Source: Colletotrichum lupini
Lineage: Eukaryota > Ascomycota > Sordariomycetes > Glomerellales > Glomerellaceae
Reading direction: 5' to 3'
Length of the DNA stretch: 64,000 bases
Assembly: GCF_023278565.1 (NCBI RefSeq)
Contig: NC_064681.1
Span: 2,666,001 to 2,730,000 of the forward strand
Shown here: positions 34,301-46,361 of the stretch, piece by piece
Layout of the letters: each line of letters begins with the position of its first letter
How positions within the stretch are numbered: position 1 is the stretch's first letter
Notes under the pieces: model-generated
The model's input: the letters and a program-made list of their open reading frames with translations, nothing else
Told to the model about the DNA's origin: nothing
Databases searched by the model: none
Position numbers and translations under genes: made by a program

Positions 34301-35605
34301 CGGGATTTTTATTAATTATTAATTTCTATTATTTTATATATTTCTAACCTCCTAAGCCTCGTACTCTTTATAATTTTTAAATAGCTTCCTTCTTTAACCT
34401 ACCTCTTTTAAGGTAATATTCCGTAAGAATAGTTAAAAATAGACGTTAAGTAGCTCGTAGAGGAGCTATATAGGCTATTAAGAACTATATAGGCCGTTAA
34501 GTATAGTTAACGAAGTTAAGCCCTCTTTTTCGTAAGATCGTAGATTTTAAAAACTTATTAAAAATACTTACTTATTACTTATACGTAATAGGGTTAAATA
34601 TTTTAAAAATCTTATTTTTTACGGCCTCTCGGTTTAAAAAATTCGCTAAGTAAGTTCTAAGATCTTAGGGGGATATAAATCCTTTTAAAAAGAAATAAAT
34701 AGACGCTTTTTTAAAAAAGAACTTATTAATTAAACTTTAAAAAAGTCGTAGTATTAATTCGAAGTATTTAAATAGGGCTATTATTAATATAATTAAATTA
34801 TAGTTTAAATTACTTAATATACTAGAGATTAGTAGTATTAAATAGGCTAATAAGTATAATATAAATAAAACTAATATCCTAAAGGGTAAGGGATTTAATA
34901 ACCTAGTTTTAAATAAAATAAAAACTATAATAATATAAAAAAAAGAGCTTAGTTCGCATACTTAAGTATTTATAATTAGGTATATTTTTATTAATAATCG
35001 AGTTATTAAACTATTAGTTATACATAAAAAAAAGTCGGTATAATAGTAATAGTTTCTATTTAAATTTAACCCTTATATTAGTTAGGAGTTTATAGTAATA
35101 GATAATAGCTAGACGACTTATAAAACTACCCGTAAGTAATTAAAAATAGTATTCTTATTATAAACTAAGACCCCCCCTCTTAAGGAGCTTAGTATATTTA
35201 ATAAGCTTTAATTATTAATTTTAAATAGCTATAGGAGTTATATAATAATAGAATTTATATAAAAATACTATAAAAATAACGTTTATTTACTATTTTTATT
35301 ATTATATACTTCTTATATCCTCTAGTTATTAAATATAGCTATTTTTAAACTTATTAAGTTTAAATATAAAAAAGAGCTTAGTAAAGAGGATATAGTAAAT
35401 AATTCTATTATTATTAAAAAGTAGTACTTCTTAAGTTATTATTAAAAAGCTCGTTTAGCTAGTTTAATATTATTAAATATACGAAATAAATAAAAAGTAA
35501 TTAGACTATATCTCCCTAATATAGCTAGACTACTTATTAATTTAATAGTCCTATTTAACTTAATTATATTAATCAAAAAGATTATAAATATTAAATAAGT
35601 AACTA
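28393..35605 (-). mobile_element. RIP-degraded Ty1/copia-like retroelement remnants
   Basis: The sequence turns abruptly AT-rich with a great excess of TA dinucleotides and no open frame over 60 codons. Read on the minus strand, decayed retroelement coding can still be seen. Around 30867-30940 it reads like YNNTIGPNGLILILLVFRVY, a match to the region after the integrase core of fungal LTR elements. Around 30060-30240 it reads like LYIFKLRIVRKIKEKGIP and LYKKSKYVIKGYSN, the start of a reverse transcriptase. Integrase lying before reverse transcriptase on this strand is the Ty1/copia order. I could not find its LTRs or exact limits; more than one element may be present. The left limit is taken from where the truncated hydrolase stops making sense. 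Confidence 0.62.
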
Positions 35606-35797
35606 ATTACAAGAGATTAGGCTATAAGTACTTAACTAGCGAGGCTATAATATAAATATAAGTATATTATAAAACTAAAGCTTATAGAGTCTTTTATAAG
35701 GGCTCTGTTTTTTAAAAAGTTCTTTTATAATACGATCTATATACCGGTTATTAAGTTATTAATATCCTATTACTAACTATATCCCGAATTTATTATA
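35606..35797 (-). repeat. Left LTR of the outer minus-strand Ty3/gypsy element
   Basis: About 192 bp that match 51386-51578 as a direct repeat, with differences mostly C/T and G/A as expected from RIP (for example ...AGAGATTAGGCTATAAG here against ...AAAAATTAGACTATAAG there). In the minus orientation this is the 3' LTR. A pyrimidine-rich plus-strand tract just inside it (35800-35815) would be the polypurine tract on the minus strand. Confidence 0.75.
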
Positions 35798-38700
35798 ATT
35801 ACTTCCTTTTTACGTAACTTTAGTCCTTAAAGTTACTATATAATATTTTCTTTTAATACTAATAATAAAACTATTAACGTCGTTATTTATAATAAATTTT
35901 ATAAAGCATTAATAATATCTTTTTTTATTTAAGAATAAAGTGTTAATCCTATTTCCTTATTTAACGGATATTTTATTATTATTATTTAATAATAGCGCGC
36001 TAATTAGTTACTAAGTTAGTAATATATATTCGTAATAAAGTATTCCGACCGTCGTAATATATAAGAGCCTACTTAACCTCGTAGTTATTATTATTATTAA
36101 GCTATTAAATATAATAAAGATTTTTTCTTATTACTAATTACGTATTTACTTTTTTTTCTCCCCTTTTATTTAATAACCGTTTTATAAATTCTTTTTTATA
36201 TAACCATACTTCTTTTTTATAATATTCTAATTTTATATCGTTTCCTAATTATAACTCTCTCGCTATATTATTACTAAGTATTTACTAAAATATTTACTAT
36301 TTTATGTATTTAAAATATACTTAATATAGAGTATAATCTTAAAAAGGGCTTTTATAGTTTCTATAGTGGTACTCTCTATATACGCTATTTAGTTAATATA
36401 TATTATAATATTAACGAGCTCGTTTATATTATTAGTACTTATATTACTAAGTATATTATTTATTAAATTAATAAAAAGAAGTGTTCTATTATAAGTTATT
36501 AAGTCCTCGCTAATCTATTATTAAAATATTAAGCTAATAATATTTTTTAAGTTCTTAAGGAGCTATATAGCGCTACTTAGTTTATTTAGAATACCTTTAT
36601 AAAGTTTTATAATATTAAAAAATAAAATAGCCTTAACTCTTATAAACATAGCTATGTTCTTTATATTTTTAAATATATTATTAATATATAAAAAAAAGTC
36701 GCTACTTATATTACTAACCCGTTAATAAGTAATAAAATTTTTTTTATTTTAAATAGGCTATTCTTCAAAAGCTCGCTACTAACTACGAGTATCTAAACTT
36801 ATTAATTTTAATTATAATAAGTTATTAGCGATTGTTTAGCGAATTTTTTTTACTAACTTAGATTTCTCTTTTTAAACTAATATTTTTAATATTAATAATA
36901 AAACTAAGATTATTTCTTACTTTAATTACTTTTAGTTAGTTTATTTTTATAATAATAGCTATATAACCGCTTTATAAAATAACTTTAACGCTCTAGTTTA
37001 GTATTATAAAAAGACTCCCCGGAGTATTATTATTATATATATTTAAGAGTTTCTTATTTTCCTTATTTTTTATAAATATATTACTAAGTTCTTAATAAAT
37101 AAAGTACTTATTTATATTATTATTATATATAATACTATTCCTATTTCTCGCGGTCCTAAAACTCGGATTCTTATTAAGAAGCGTATTCTTATTACTAATT
37201 ATATTTTTAATAATAATAACGAGCGGGACGACTTTAAGTTTAAGTTTAATAAGTTTTAGTACGAGGATACTAAATCTAAAGAGCTTAATAATAACTTAAA
37301 AATTCTTTTTTTTAATATTATAATAAGTATTATTACTTTAATATTAATAACTTACTAACCCTTATTTATAACGCTCTTTTTAATATAAATAAGGGTACCC
37401 TAGTCCTTAGTTATATTATTTTAGATTTTAATAAGGCTAGTATTACGCTCTTTTTATTTTAAATAAAAGCTTTATAACGGCTTAATAAAGCTATTACTTA
37501 TATTAAAATTAAAACTATAAATCGTAATAAGTAGTTTAATATTAATAAGTTTTTTATAAATATTAATATTATTAAGGTCCCTTAGCTTAACTAGGATTAT
37601 AAGAGCGTTATTTTAAATAATATCCCCCGTCCCTAACCCGTTATTAATAATAATAATAATATATTTTTTATTTTATTTCTTATTCTACTTCTTATTATAG
37701 CTCCCGTTATACTTCTTATTATAGCTCTTATTATACTTCTTATTATAGTTCTTATTATAGTTCTTATTATAGCTCTTATTATACTTTTTATTATAACTCT
37801 TATTATACTTCTTATTATAATTTCTAATAGTAACTAAATAGCGAACGCTTTATAAACTATTATTATTAATATATATAATACTTTATACGACTTTAACTAC
37901 CTCCTTTTTACTTATTATAATATTAATAAAGTTAACGGCCTTATTCTAAATAATTAGCTAAGTACGTATATAAAGCCTCCCCGCTTCTTACTTACTAAGC
38001 GAACTATTATTATTAATTATTAAGCTTTAAAAATATACGCTAAAGCTATTATTATTATTATTAATATTACATAAGTTACTCCCCTTAAATAATTAGATCT
38101 TAGTAATCTCTTAGCGACGTATTACTAAGGGTTATAATACTATATTTCTTTTTAAAAATTACGCTAAGCTAAATAAAAAGGGTTTTATAAAATATTATTA
38201 ATTAACTTATTTTTAATAACTTTTTATTATAAACTTAACGTTTATTATCTTATTTTATATATACCCTTTTTTTATAGTATTTAAATTCTTTAACTATTTT
38301 TATTACTTTTTTAAAATACTTAATAAGCTCTTATATATTATACTTAGTAAGCTATTTAGCTTATTTAACGAGATATTATAAGTCTTTTCCCTTACCTTAT
38401 ATTATAACGATTTTTTTTAACTTTCTAAACCTTTTATTTATTTTTTAATTTTAAAAAATTTACTATTTAATTACTAACCGTTTAGTAATTTCCTTATAGT
38501 TTAAACTAAGAAACTAAGAAAATATTATATATTTTTTAATATTATTTTAATAAATATACTTAATAAGCTTATTTCCTTACCTTTTTAGTTATTATTATTT
38601 TAATATATCTTAGTACTAGTTTATTATTTTTAAATTATATATTTTTTATTAATAAGCCGACGACCTTTTTATAATTAAACTCCTTTAGGGTATATTTGTT

Positions 38701-40033
38701 ATTATAATAAGCTACTTAGCTCTTAAAAGCTTATACTTATATTTACGTAGCTTAGGCCCTAATCTCCCTAATCTTTTAAACCCTTTTTTAAACCCCCTAA
38801 ACTATAACTTTATAATTAAGTATATATTTAACGTACCTAAAGTAGTAATTATATAGTATTATATATAGGGATATTTTTATAATAAAATATTAACTATTAT
38901 TATATATAAACTTAGCCTCCTTTAACTATACTACTTACTTATTTAGCGAGCCCTTAGTATAAATCCTTAAATACTTTTTTAATATTTAATAAGTCCGCTC
39001 TATTTAGTTATCCGTTTATAAGTAATACGTAGTAAATAGTTAGTAACGTATTACCTATTCTTTAATAAACCTTTTTTAAAATACGCTTATAAAGAGCTTA
39101 TTTTTATTTATAATAATATTTTTTATCGTATTAAATTTATATTCGACTTTTTAATATAAAATACTTACTATTTATACTACGTTAAATATCTTAATAATAA
39201 GTAAGAACTTCGCGAACTTTATTATATAATAAATAATAACTAAGATATTATTATATTTTACACCGTTATTACGAGCGCTTAATAATAGCCCCGTAATAAA
39301 GTTTATAAATATTTCTTAAAATAGATATAAAGGTAATAGTAATAACTATAGCTATTTATACGGCTTATATTTTAGGGTTATAACTCCTAAATAATACTTA
39401 TATAGTGGTTTTTTTCCGGCTTTATCAGCGCAAAAGATCGACCTTAACGGGATTACGCTTTTAAAAAAAATTATATAATACGGTATACTTTTTAATTATA
39501 TAATATGCATAATATGCCCTAAGTACGTGCTTAACGTAATATAATAATTTCGATACGAAAACTACTATATAATTTAGGATAAATAAGCTACCCTCTTCGG
39601 CTACTTATTAATAATAAGCTAAGTAATATATTTACGTAATAGTACTAGCTAGAAAGGTTAATAATAGAGGTCGGCCGTAATAATTAGCTATAATAGTCGG
39701 CCGTAATAGTTAAAGGCGGCCCTTAACTATAGAGGTTCTAAATTTTAATAGTAACGTAGAGGTTTTTAAAAAAAGGGCTAAATAAGCTAATATTTATTAC
39801 TCATACTAAAGCTCGTAAAGATCTTTTTTATCTTTATTATTTCTAATATTGCCTAAAGCTACTCTCTATTTAAACTAAATAAATTTACTAAATAAATCTA
39901 TTAAATAAACTTATTAATATATAAACTTCTACTCTCTTAATATATAGTTAATAATTAATAAGCTAAAGATACTTATTAATAAGTTTACCCCTCTCGGGCT
40001 AGGCGCCCTCTTTAGCTAGCTCGACGCTATAGT
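35798..40033 (-). mobile_element. 3' half of outer Ty3/gypsy element (integrase side), RIP-degraded
   Basis: This is the distal half of a minus-strand Ty3/gypsy element. Around 39000-39065 the minus strand reads TIYYVLLING*LNRADLL, a decayed form of the gypsy integrase motif (YHPQTDGQTER). The companion reverse transcriptase lies beyond the nested insertion at 48.3-49.2 kb. The 3 kb between integrase and LTR is longer than usual and includes a 12-bp minisatellite at 37679-37821, so a further insertion or extra reading frame may be included. All frames are full of stops. Confidence 0.65.
37679..37821. repeat. 12-bp tandem repeat in RIP-degraded DNA
   Basis: About twelve units of a 12-base motif close to CTTATTATAGCT, with the last three bases varying (GCT, CTT, GTT, ACT). 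The period is a multiple of three, so it may have encoded a tetrapeptide repeat in either strand of the parent element. Confidence 0.85.
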
Positions 40034-40257
40034 TATCACGGCAGTGGGCATCAGGGCCCCTGTGGGCCCCGTGGCTCAGCCTCAGGCTACGAGGCTGAGC
40101 TCCTAGTGGTCACGTGACGAGCTGGACCGCTGGGCCCAAAGGGCTAGCTCGCTAGCTTTTGCCTACTATTCTATTTTTTCCCTCTTTACGTTAAGTCTTT
40201 AGTTAATTAGGTTAATATAGTAGCGTTCTAACCTACTTTAAGTTCCCTTTCGTAATA
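40034..40257 (+). repeat. 5' LTR of nested Ty3/gypsy element
   Basis: 224 bp, from TATCACGG (the RIP-altered form of TGTCACGG) to CGTAATA (from CGTGACA), aligned base for base with 46138-46361. Its outer 130 bases keep a normal GC content and include an inverted repeat CTCAGCCTC/GAGGCTGAG around 40075-40100; the inner part is RIP-altered. Confidence 0.9.
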
Positions 40258-41838
40258 CTACTTAACGTTACTTAATTAACTATTCTCTGGAGACGGAACG
40301 ATAATATCTTAATTAATTAATTACTTATTATACTAACTAGTTACCCTTATTAAAAAAGCGTATAAAAGAGCTAAGTAATAGCTAACCGAATTAATCGTAT
40401 ATAAGTAGCGTAATTAATACTCCCTAAATATATACCCCCTTTATTAAATATAATAATTAGAGGACATAGCTAGGGAGGCTAGGTCTCCCTTTATACTAAC
40501 GGCTTTTAGTAAAGTTACTACCTCTACGAGTCTTAATAGAGCGTCGTAGGCCCTAACGAAGGCACTAAGCTCTTAGTTATTAACCCTAAGGTTGCGCTAT
40601 TTAACTAGCTAATAGAGCGCTTCTTACCCTCTATTACTTAGGCCGATCGCTTAGTATACTTTAATAACATAGCTAACTAGCTTACCTCGCTTATTTATAT
40701 CCGTAACGATATCCTCTTTAAAAAGAATACTAAGTAGTATATTAACCTCGACCTTATTTAAAAGCTATACTTTAAAAACGACGGAAAAACCCTACTTAAG
40801 TAGATTGAATAGTAGCTAAAGATACGTATCGCTTAGTATTAATTAGAGTAGGTCCTAGTTTTTATTATTAGCTAGTTAAGTAATAGTATAGAGTACTTAT
40901 ATATAATAACCTATAAGAACCTCGACCTTATACGTACTATTATTATAAAGCTCCGTATTATAAAAAAAGCCCTTACCCGAGCTTATATTAGTAATACGGC
41001 TATAGCTAAAAGACTAGAGTAATTAGAGAACGGCTCCTAGGCTAGCTCTATTTAAAATACCGCTACCCTTAGCGCACTAAAGTAACGGCTAATATACTTA
41101 GAGACGTAAGGTAGCCGTAAAACTACTCTAACCTCGTCCTATCCTATTACTTACGGCTCCTAAAAGATACCTAACGTACCTATCTTTATAAGTAATAATA
41201 CTAACTTTAAGTTTAACTATTAGCTCTAGCGCATTACGAAGTATTTAAAAAATACTAACTATAGCACGGATAGGTACTACTTAGAGTATATTATTAATAA
41301 GATTAGAGGTAGTACTACGGAGTTTATATACCTAATACTAACCTCTAATAAGATTACTATAACTAAGTAGCTACTCTACGAGCTTAAGTTAGCTTATACT
41401 AGCCTAACTATTATAAATAACGCTAGTCGTAAGCTAGACGCACTCGCGATTACGCTTAAAAACGTTTACTAAAAGCGCTCTATATTTACTAAGCTCGTGC
41501 GTATTAATAAGCTTCTAAAGTCTTAATAAAAGCGCCGTTTTTATAATAAGCTACCTATATATCTTCGTAACTAGGCTATATTAAAATACCTAAATAACAC
41601 GGCTACTTTTTAAAAATATACTAAGTACGTTACTTAGTTAGTTAACGTAATATAGCCCCTTTTTATAAAAGACTGCCCGGTTAAAGCTTCTAACTAAACT
41701 CGCTAGACTTTAAATAGAAATAATAAAAATAGTAGAAATAATAGAAGTACTAAAGGTATTAAATAGGACCGAGGTCGCACCTCTACCCACGAGACGATCC
41801 CCAAAGCCCTATATTAGAAACTTAAGGATAGTAGCGCT

Positions 41839-41880
41839 TATTTCGTTTATAATAATACTAAATATATTTCTAAGGACTAC
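41839..41880 (+). other. Gag zinc knuckle with all four ligands mutated to Tyr
   Basis: The plus strand reads YFVYNNTKYISKDYPKK. Spacing of the four Tyr is exactly that of CX2CX4HX4C, and TGY to TAY (Cys to Tyr) and CAY to TAY (His to Tyr) are just the changes RIP makes. This supports both the gypsy assignment and the mutation mechanism. Confidence 0.85.
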
Positions 41881-44800
41881 CCTAAGAAGCTAAAGACTAT
41901 TATAGCCGATATTAACGCTACCGAGGGCCCTACTAAGATAGAATCGGGTTTAAAAAACTAGAACCCTTAGTAAAAGTAAACTCCTAGCTAGGGAATACGT
42001 ATAAAAAGGACGGAAAATTAGTAATTAATTTAATAAACCTATAAAATCTCATAGGGGGCTAGCCCCTTAAAATAGAGCTTATACTAGTATTTAATAAATA
42101 TAGAATTTATTTAAGAGCCTTACTTAATATAAGAGCTAATAAGTACGGATTTATAAATAACCGCATAACCCCTCTATTATAATAGTTCTACGCAGCCCTA
42201 TTTTATAAATTATAACGCCTAATCCCTACTACCGGATTTAATAAAGAGCGATTAAATAATACTAGCGTAGTATAGACTACTAACTTATATATTAATTAAT
42301 AGGTCCTTCTAAAGGCACCCCTTTTTTAGCTTAATACGGGCCGCTACGACCTAATCGTAGGGTAGAAGTAGTTCGAATACTACGGGGTAAACCCTAATAT
42401 TCGCTACCGACGTCTAATATAGCCTAAGGACTTACTGCTATAAGAGACGCCCTTTATTATTATTAGGGACATCGAGGACCTATATACCCTAGAAGTTATC
42501 GACGTATAATACTAAATCGATACCGACCGCCGGTAGGACCTATTTAAAATAGATATAACTCGCTATAACTAAAAGCTTTAGTAATAGCGGGCAAAGGGTA
42601 TACTAATTAGGATATTACTATGCCTATTAAAAACGATAGCCCGTTAGATATAGTAGTTAGATAAGGCTAAGAATATAAAAAAAATAAAACGCGCCCTTAA
42701 CGGCACTAGTATTGCCCCCGCGGAGAGGGCTAGGTAATAAAAACTATACTTAATAATAATATAAATAGATATTGCTTTTATTAGCGCTCCCGCTTTTAAA
42801 AAAAACCTAAGGCAAAACGACGTCGAGATAGGCTCTATATTATTTTATAAGCTTAACTATATTATAAAAAATAAAAAAAAGGAGGTAGACCCCTTATATA
42901 ATAATAACTAGGTCACTCGCGACCTTATAATAACGAACTTACTAAAATATTTACGGCCCTAAACCGACGTCTTTAGTAAGGCTACTAGCGATATATTAGC
43001 GCTTTATAGGCCGTATAACTATAAGATCGAGCTCTTAAATAGCGGTAAAGAGAAGCTAACTTACTACCCTCTATATAAGTAATTAGTACCCGAGCTAGAG
43101 GCTATAAGGGCCTATTTACTAAAGCACTTATAAAAGGGATTTATCGAGCTAGGCAATGCTCTTTTTATATTACTAACGCTATTTATAAAAAAGTACGATA
43201 GTAGCCTACGCTTTTACGTTAACTTCCGTAAGCTTAATAAGGTTATAAAAAAAGACCGCTACCTACTACTACTTATTAATAAGACCCTCGCGCGGCTAAG
43301 TAGGGTAAAAGTGTTTATTAAGCTAAATATTAAGTAGGCCTTTTACCGTATCCGACTCGACCTAGCTTCTAAGGACTTAACGACGTTTAGAACCCGCTAT
43401 GGGGTATATAAGTATAAGGTAGTACTTTTTAAGCTCTATAACGGGCTTATTACGTATTAGTAATATATAAACGAGATACTAATAGAGTACTTAGATAACT
43501 TTTATATAATATATATAAACGATATCCTAATCTTTTTTAACGACCCCCTTTAGTACTAAAAGTACGTTACTAAAATACTAAACTGCTTATAAAAAATAGG
43601 CTTATAAGCGGATATTAAGAAGTACGAATTTAGTATTACCGCTACGAAGTACTTAGGCTTCGTAGTTTTAATAAAAAGTATATAGCTAGATAAGGAGAAA
43701 GTTTTTATAGTTAAAGACTAGAAACTACTTATATTACTTAAGGGTATTTAGTCTTTTCTTAGGTTCTATAACTTTTATAAGAGGTTTATAAAGAATTACG
43801 GCCGCCTAGCTAGGCCCCTTACGAGGTTAATAAGTAAGGGAGTTCCCTTTAACTTTAGCGCCGGCTATAAGACGGCTTTTAAAGTTATAAAGCTAGCGCT
43901 AACGTCGGCGCCTATCCTCTATTACTTTAGGCTAAAGCTATTAACGTAGCTAGAAATAGACGCCTCTAACTTAGTATATACCGGGGCGCTACTATAATAA
44001 TAAGAGGATAACGGGTTATAATACCTAGTAGCCTTTTATTTAAAAACGATAAGCGGCGCAGAGCTTAATTATACTATTTATAATAAAAAAATACTAGTAA
44101 TAGTACTATACCTAGAGGAATAGCGCGCAAAGCTCGTGAGCTATAAATATAAGTTCGATATTATTATAAACTATTAGCTACTACTATTTTTTATAACTAA
44201 GCGCCTACTTAACTTATAATAAGCCCGCTAGGCCAGCACGCTAGTAGACTTTAATTTTTAAATTTACTACTACCCAGGGAAAGAGAACGTACTAGCTAAC
44301 GCCCTCTTATAAAAAATAAAAAATATCCGTACTTAGTAAGTACTAAAAGAGGCTAATAAGATATAAGTCCTTATACTACTAGGACTACTATCTCCTAATA
44401 TTATAACAAAGCTACGGGCGCTACTAAGCGCTACCGTTAGCTAACTATAGCTTATAATTAGCTTACTTTTATTAAAAGACGAGCTATAGGGGTACTTATT
44501 AATAAAAAAGATTCTAAAGCTTAATAAGGACCTTATTATAACGTCTCTCGCGCTAATACGAGCGCTAGTAACTAAAGGACGCGAGCGCTAGTCTATTTAA
44601 AACGACGGATTATTAATAATAAATAGGAAACTCGTAGTACCCGAAGAAGAGAACCTCCGCACTATAGTTATTTATAAGGTCTATAAGTAAAAACTCCTTA
44701 CCTACCCGGGGCGCAATAAGGTCGTAAAAATAATTAAATAGTAGTACTACTAACTAGGCCTAACGGTAAATACCTACTAGTACGTTTAGAACTACTATAC

Positions 44801-46137
44801 CTATTACTAATTATAAAAGCCGCGCAATAAACCCCCGGGGGAGCTAAGACCGCTACTAGTACTTAATTACCCGTAATAATATATCTCTACCGACTTTATA
44901 ACTATCCCCACCGATTAAAAAGGATTTAATAATATATAAGTAGTAATAAACTACCTAGGTAAAAGGGCGATATTTATTCCTTATTATAAGATTATTATAA
45001 TAAAAGATATAAGCTAGATATTCTATAAGCGGGTGCTACTTATCTTCGGCCTACTAAAAACTATTACGTCGGACCGAGGCCCCTAATTTATCTCTAACTT
45101 TTAGGGGGAGCTTTATAAGATCTGCGGGGTTAAGCTATAGCTATTAATAGCGGATTACTTATAAACGGACGGCTAGACGGAGGTACTAAACTAGTATATC
45201 CTATAGTAATTAAGACTACTAATTAACTAATACTAAGATAACTAGAGTAATATACTACTTACGGTCGACTTTACTTATACTACCTAGCCTAGCGAGACTA
45301 CGGGGCTATCGCTATATAAAATAGAATTTAGTCGCTAGCGACGGCTTTTTTTTAACTAGTCTAAGCGAACTTACTAATTCGGCTCTATAAAAGAGAAGCT
45401 AAACCGTACCGACGCGTAGCGTATAGCTTAAGAGATATACGAGGCCTAAGAGATCGCTAGGGGTAATATAAAGGTCGCTTAGGTATAATATAAAAAGTAT
45501 ACTAACTACTACTAGCGCCCGGACGACTTAAAAATAAAAGACTAGGTCTTCGTTAATACCTCGTACTAGAAATCCGCTAACGTAAATAAATTATAATAGC
45601 TATAAGCCGGCCTATAGCCTATCGTTAGTACTAAATAGGGGGGTATATAAGTCGTAGAATTATTAATAAATAGCTAGGTATACCCGGTTTTCTACTTAAA
45701 TAAGCTAAGGAAAGCTACTAATAACCTACTACCCGGGTAGAATTAAGAGCTACTACTACTAATTATTAATAACGACGGTAAGCCGGAGTACGAAGTCTTT
45801 AAAGTAATTAAGTTATACTTATATAGGGGAAAGCTATAGTACTAAGCGGACTAAAAGGGATACGATACGGATCTAATATAATACGACGTAAAAAGCTTTA
45901 AATATACGCTAATAATACTATAAGCGTTCTACTACTAATACCTAACTACTAAGGGTCCGCTATAGAACTTAGATATATAAATAAAAACCGCCGTAGCTAG
46001 CGATTCGCTATTACTAAGGGACGACGATAATACGATAATAATAATTACGGCTATAAATTTGCTAAAATAAGGAGTAATTAAAAAGTTTATTTTTCGGTAC
46101 TACGGATAGCGCCCTCTAGTATAGAGGGGGGGGGTAA

Positions 46138-46361
46138 TATTATAATAGTAAGTATTAGGGCCCCTATAGGCCCCGTAGCTTAGCCTTAGGCTACGAGGCT
46201 AAGCTCTTAGTAATTACGTAACGAGCTAGACCGCTAGGCCTAAAGGGCTAGCTCGCTAGCTTCTACCTACTATTCTATTTTTTCCCTCTTTACGTTAAGT
46301 CTTTAGTTAATTAAGTTAATACAGTAGCGTTCCGACCTACCTTAAGTTCCCTTTCGTAATA
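46138..46361 (+). repeat. 3' LTR of nested Ty3/gypsy element
   Basis: 224 bp, the same length as the 5' LTR. The inner (left) part is RIP-altered (TATTATAATAG for TATCACGGCAG), while the outer right part retains C residues lost from the 5' copy (TTCCGACCTACC against TTCTAACCTACT). Confidence 0.9.

Larger units (their letters stand above)
40034..46361 (+). mobile_element. Nested Ty3/gypsy LTR retrotransposon, RIP-inactivated
   Basis: A 6,328-bp element with two 224-bp LTRs. The plus strand reads in Ty3/gypsy order. A Gag zinc knuckle lies at 41839-41880. Reverse transcriptase runs from about 43260 (TTFRTRYGVYKYKVVLFKLY) to YINDILIFF at about 43512-43538 and RFYNFYKRFIKNYGRLARPL near 43780. 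Integrase is near 44880-45330 (TSDRGPQFISNF, then ADYL*TDG*TEVLN). A G-run at 46126-46134 just before the 3' LTR is the polypurine tract. The flanking TAGT at 40030-40033 and 46362-46365 is a likely 4-bp target duplication. It sits inside the outer minus-strand gypsy element, splitting its reverse transcriptase from its integrase. Stops in every domain show it is dead. Confidence 0.9.
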
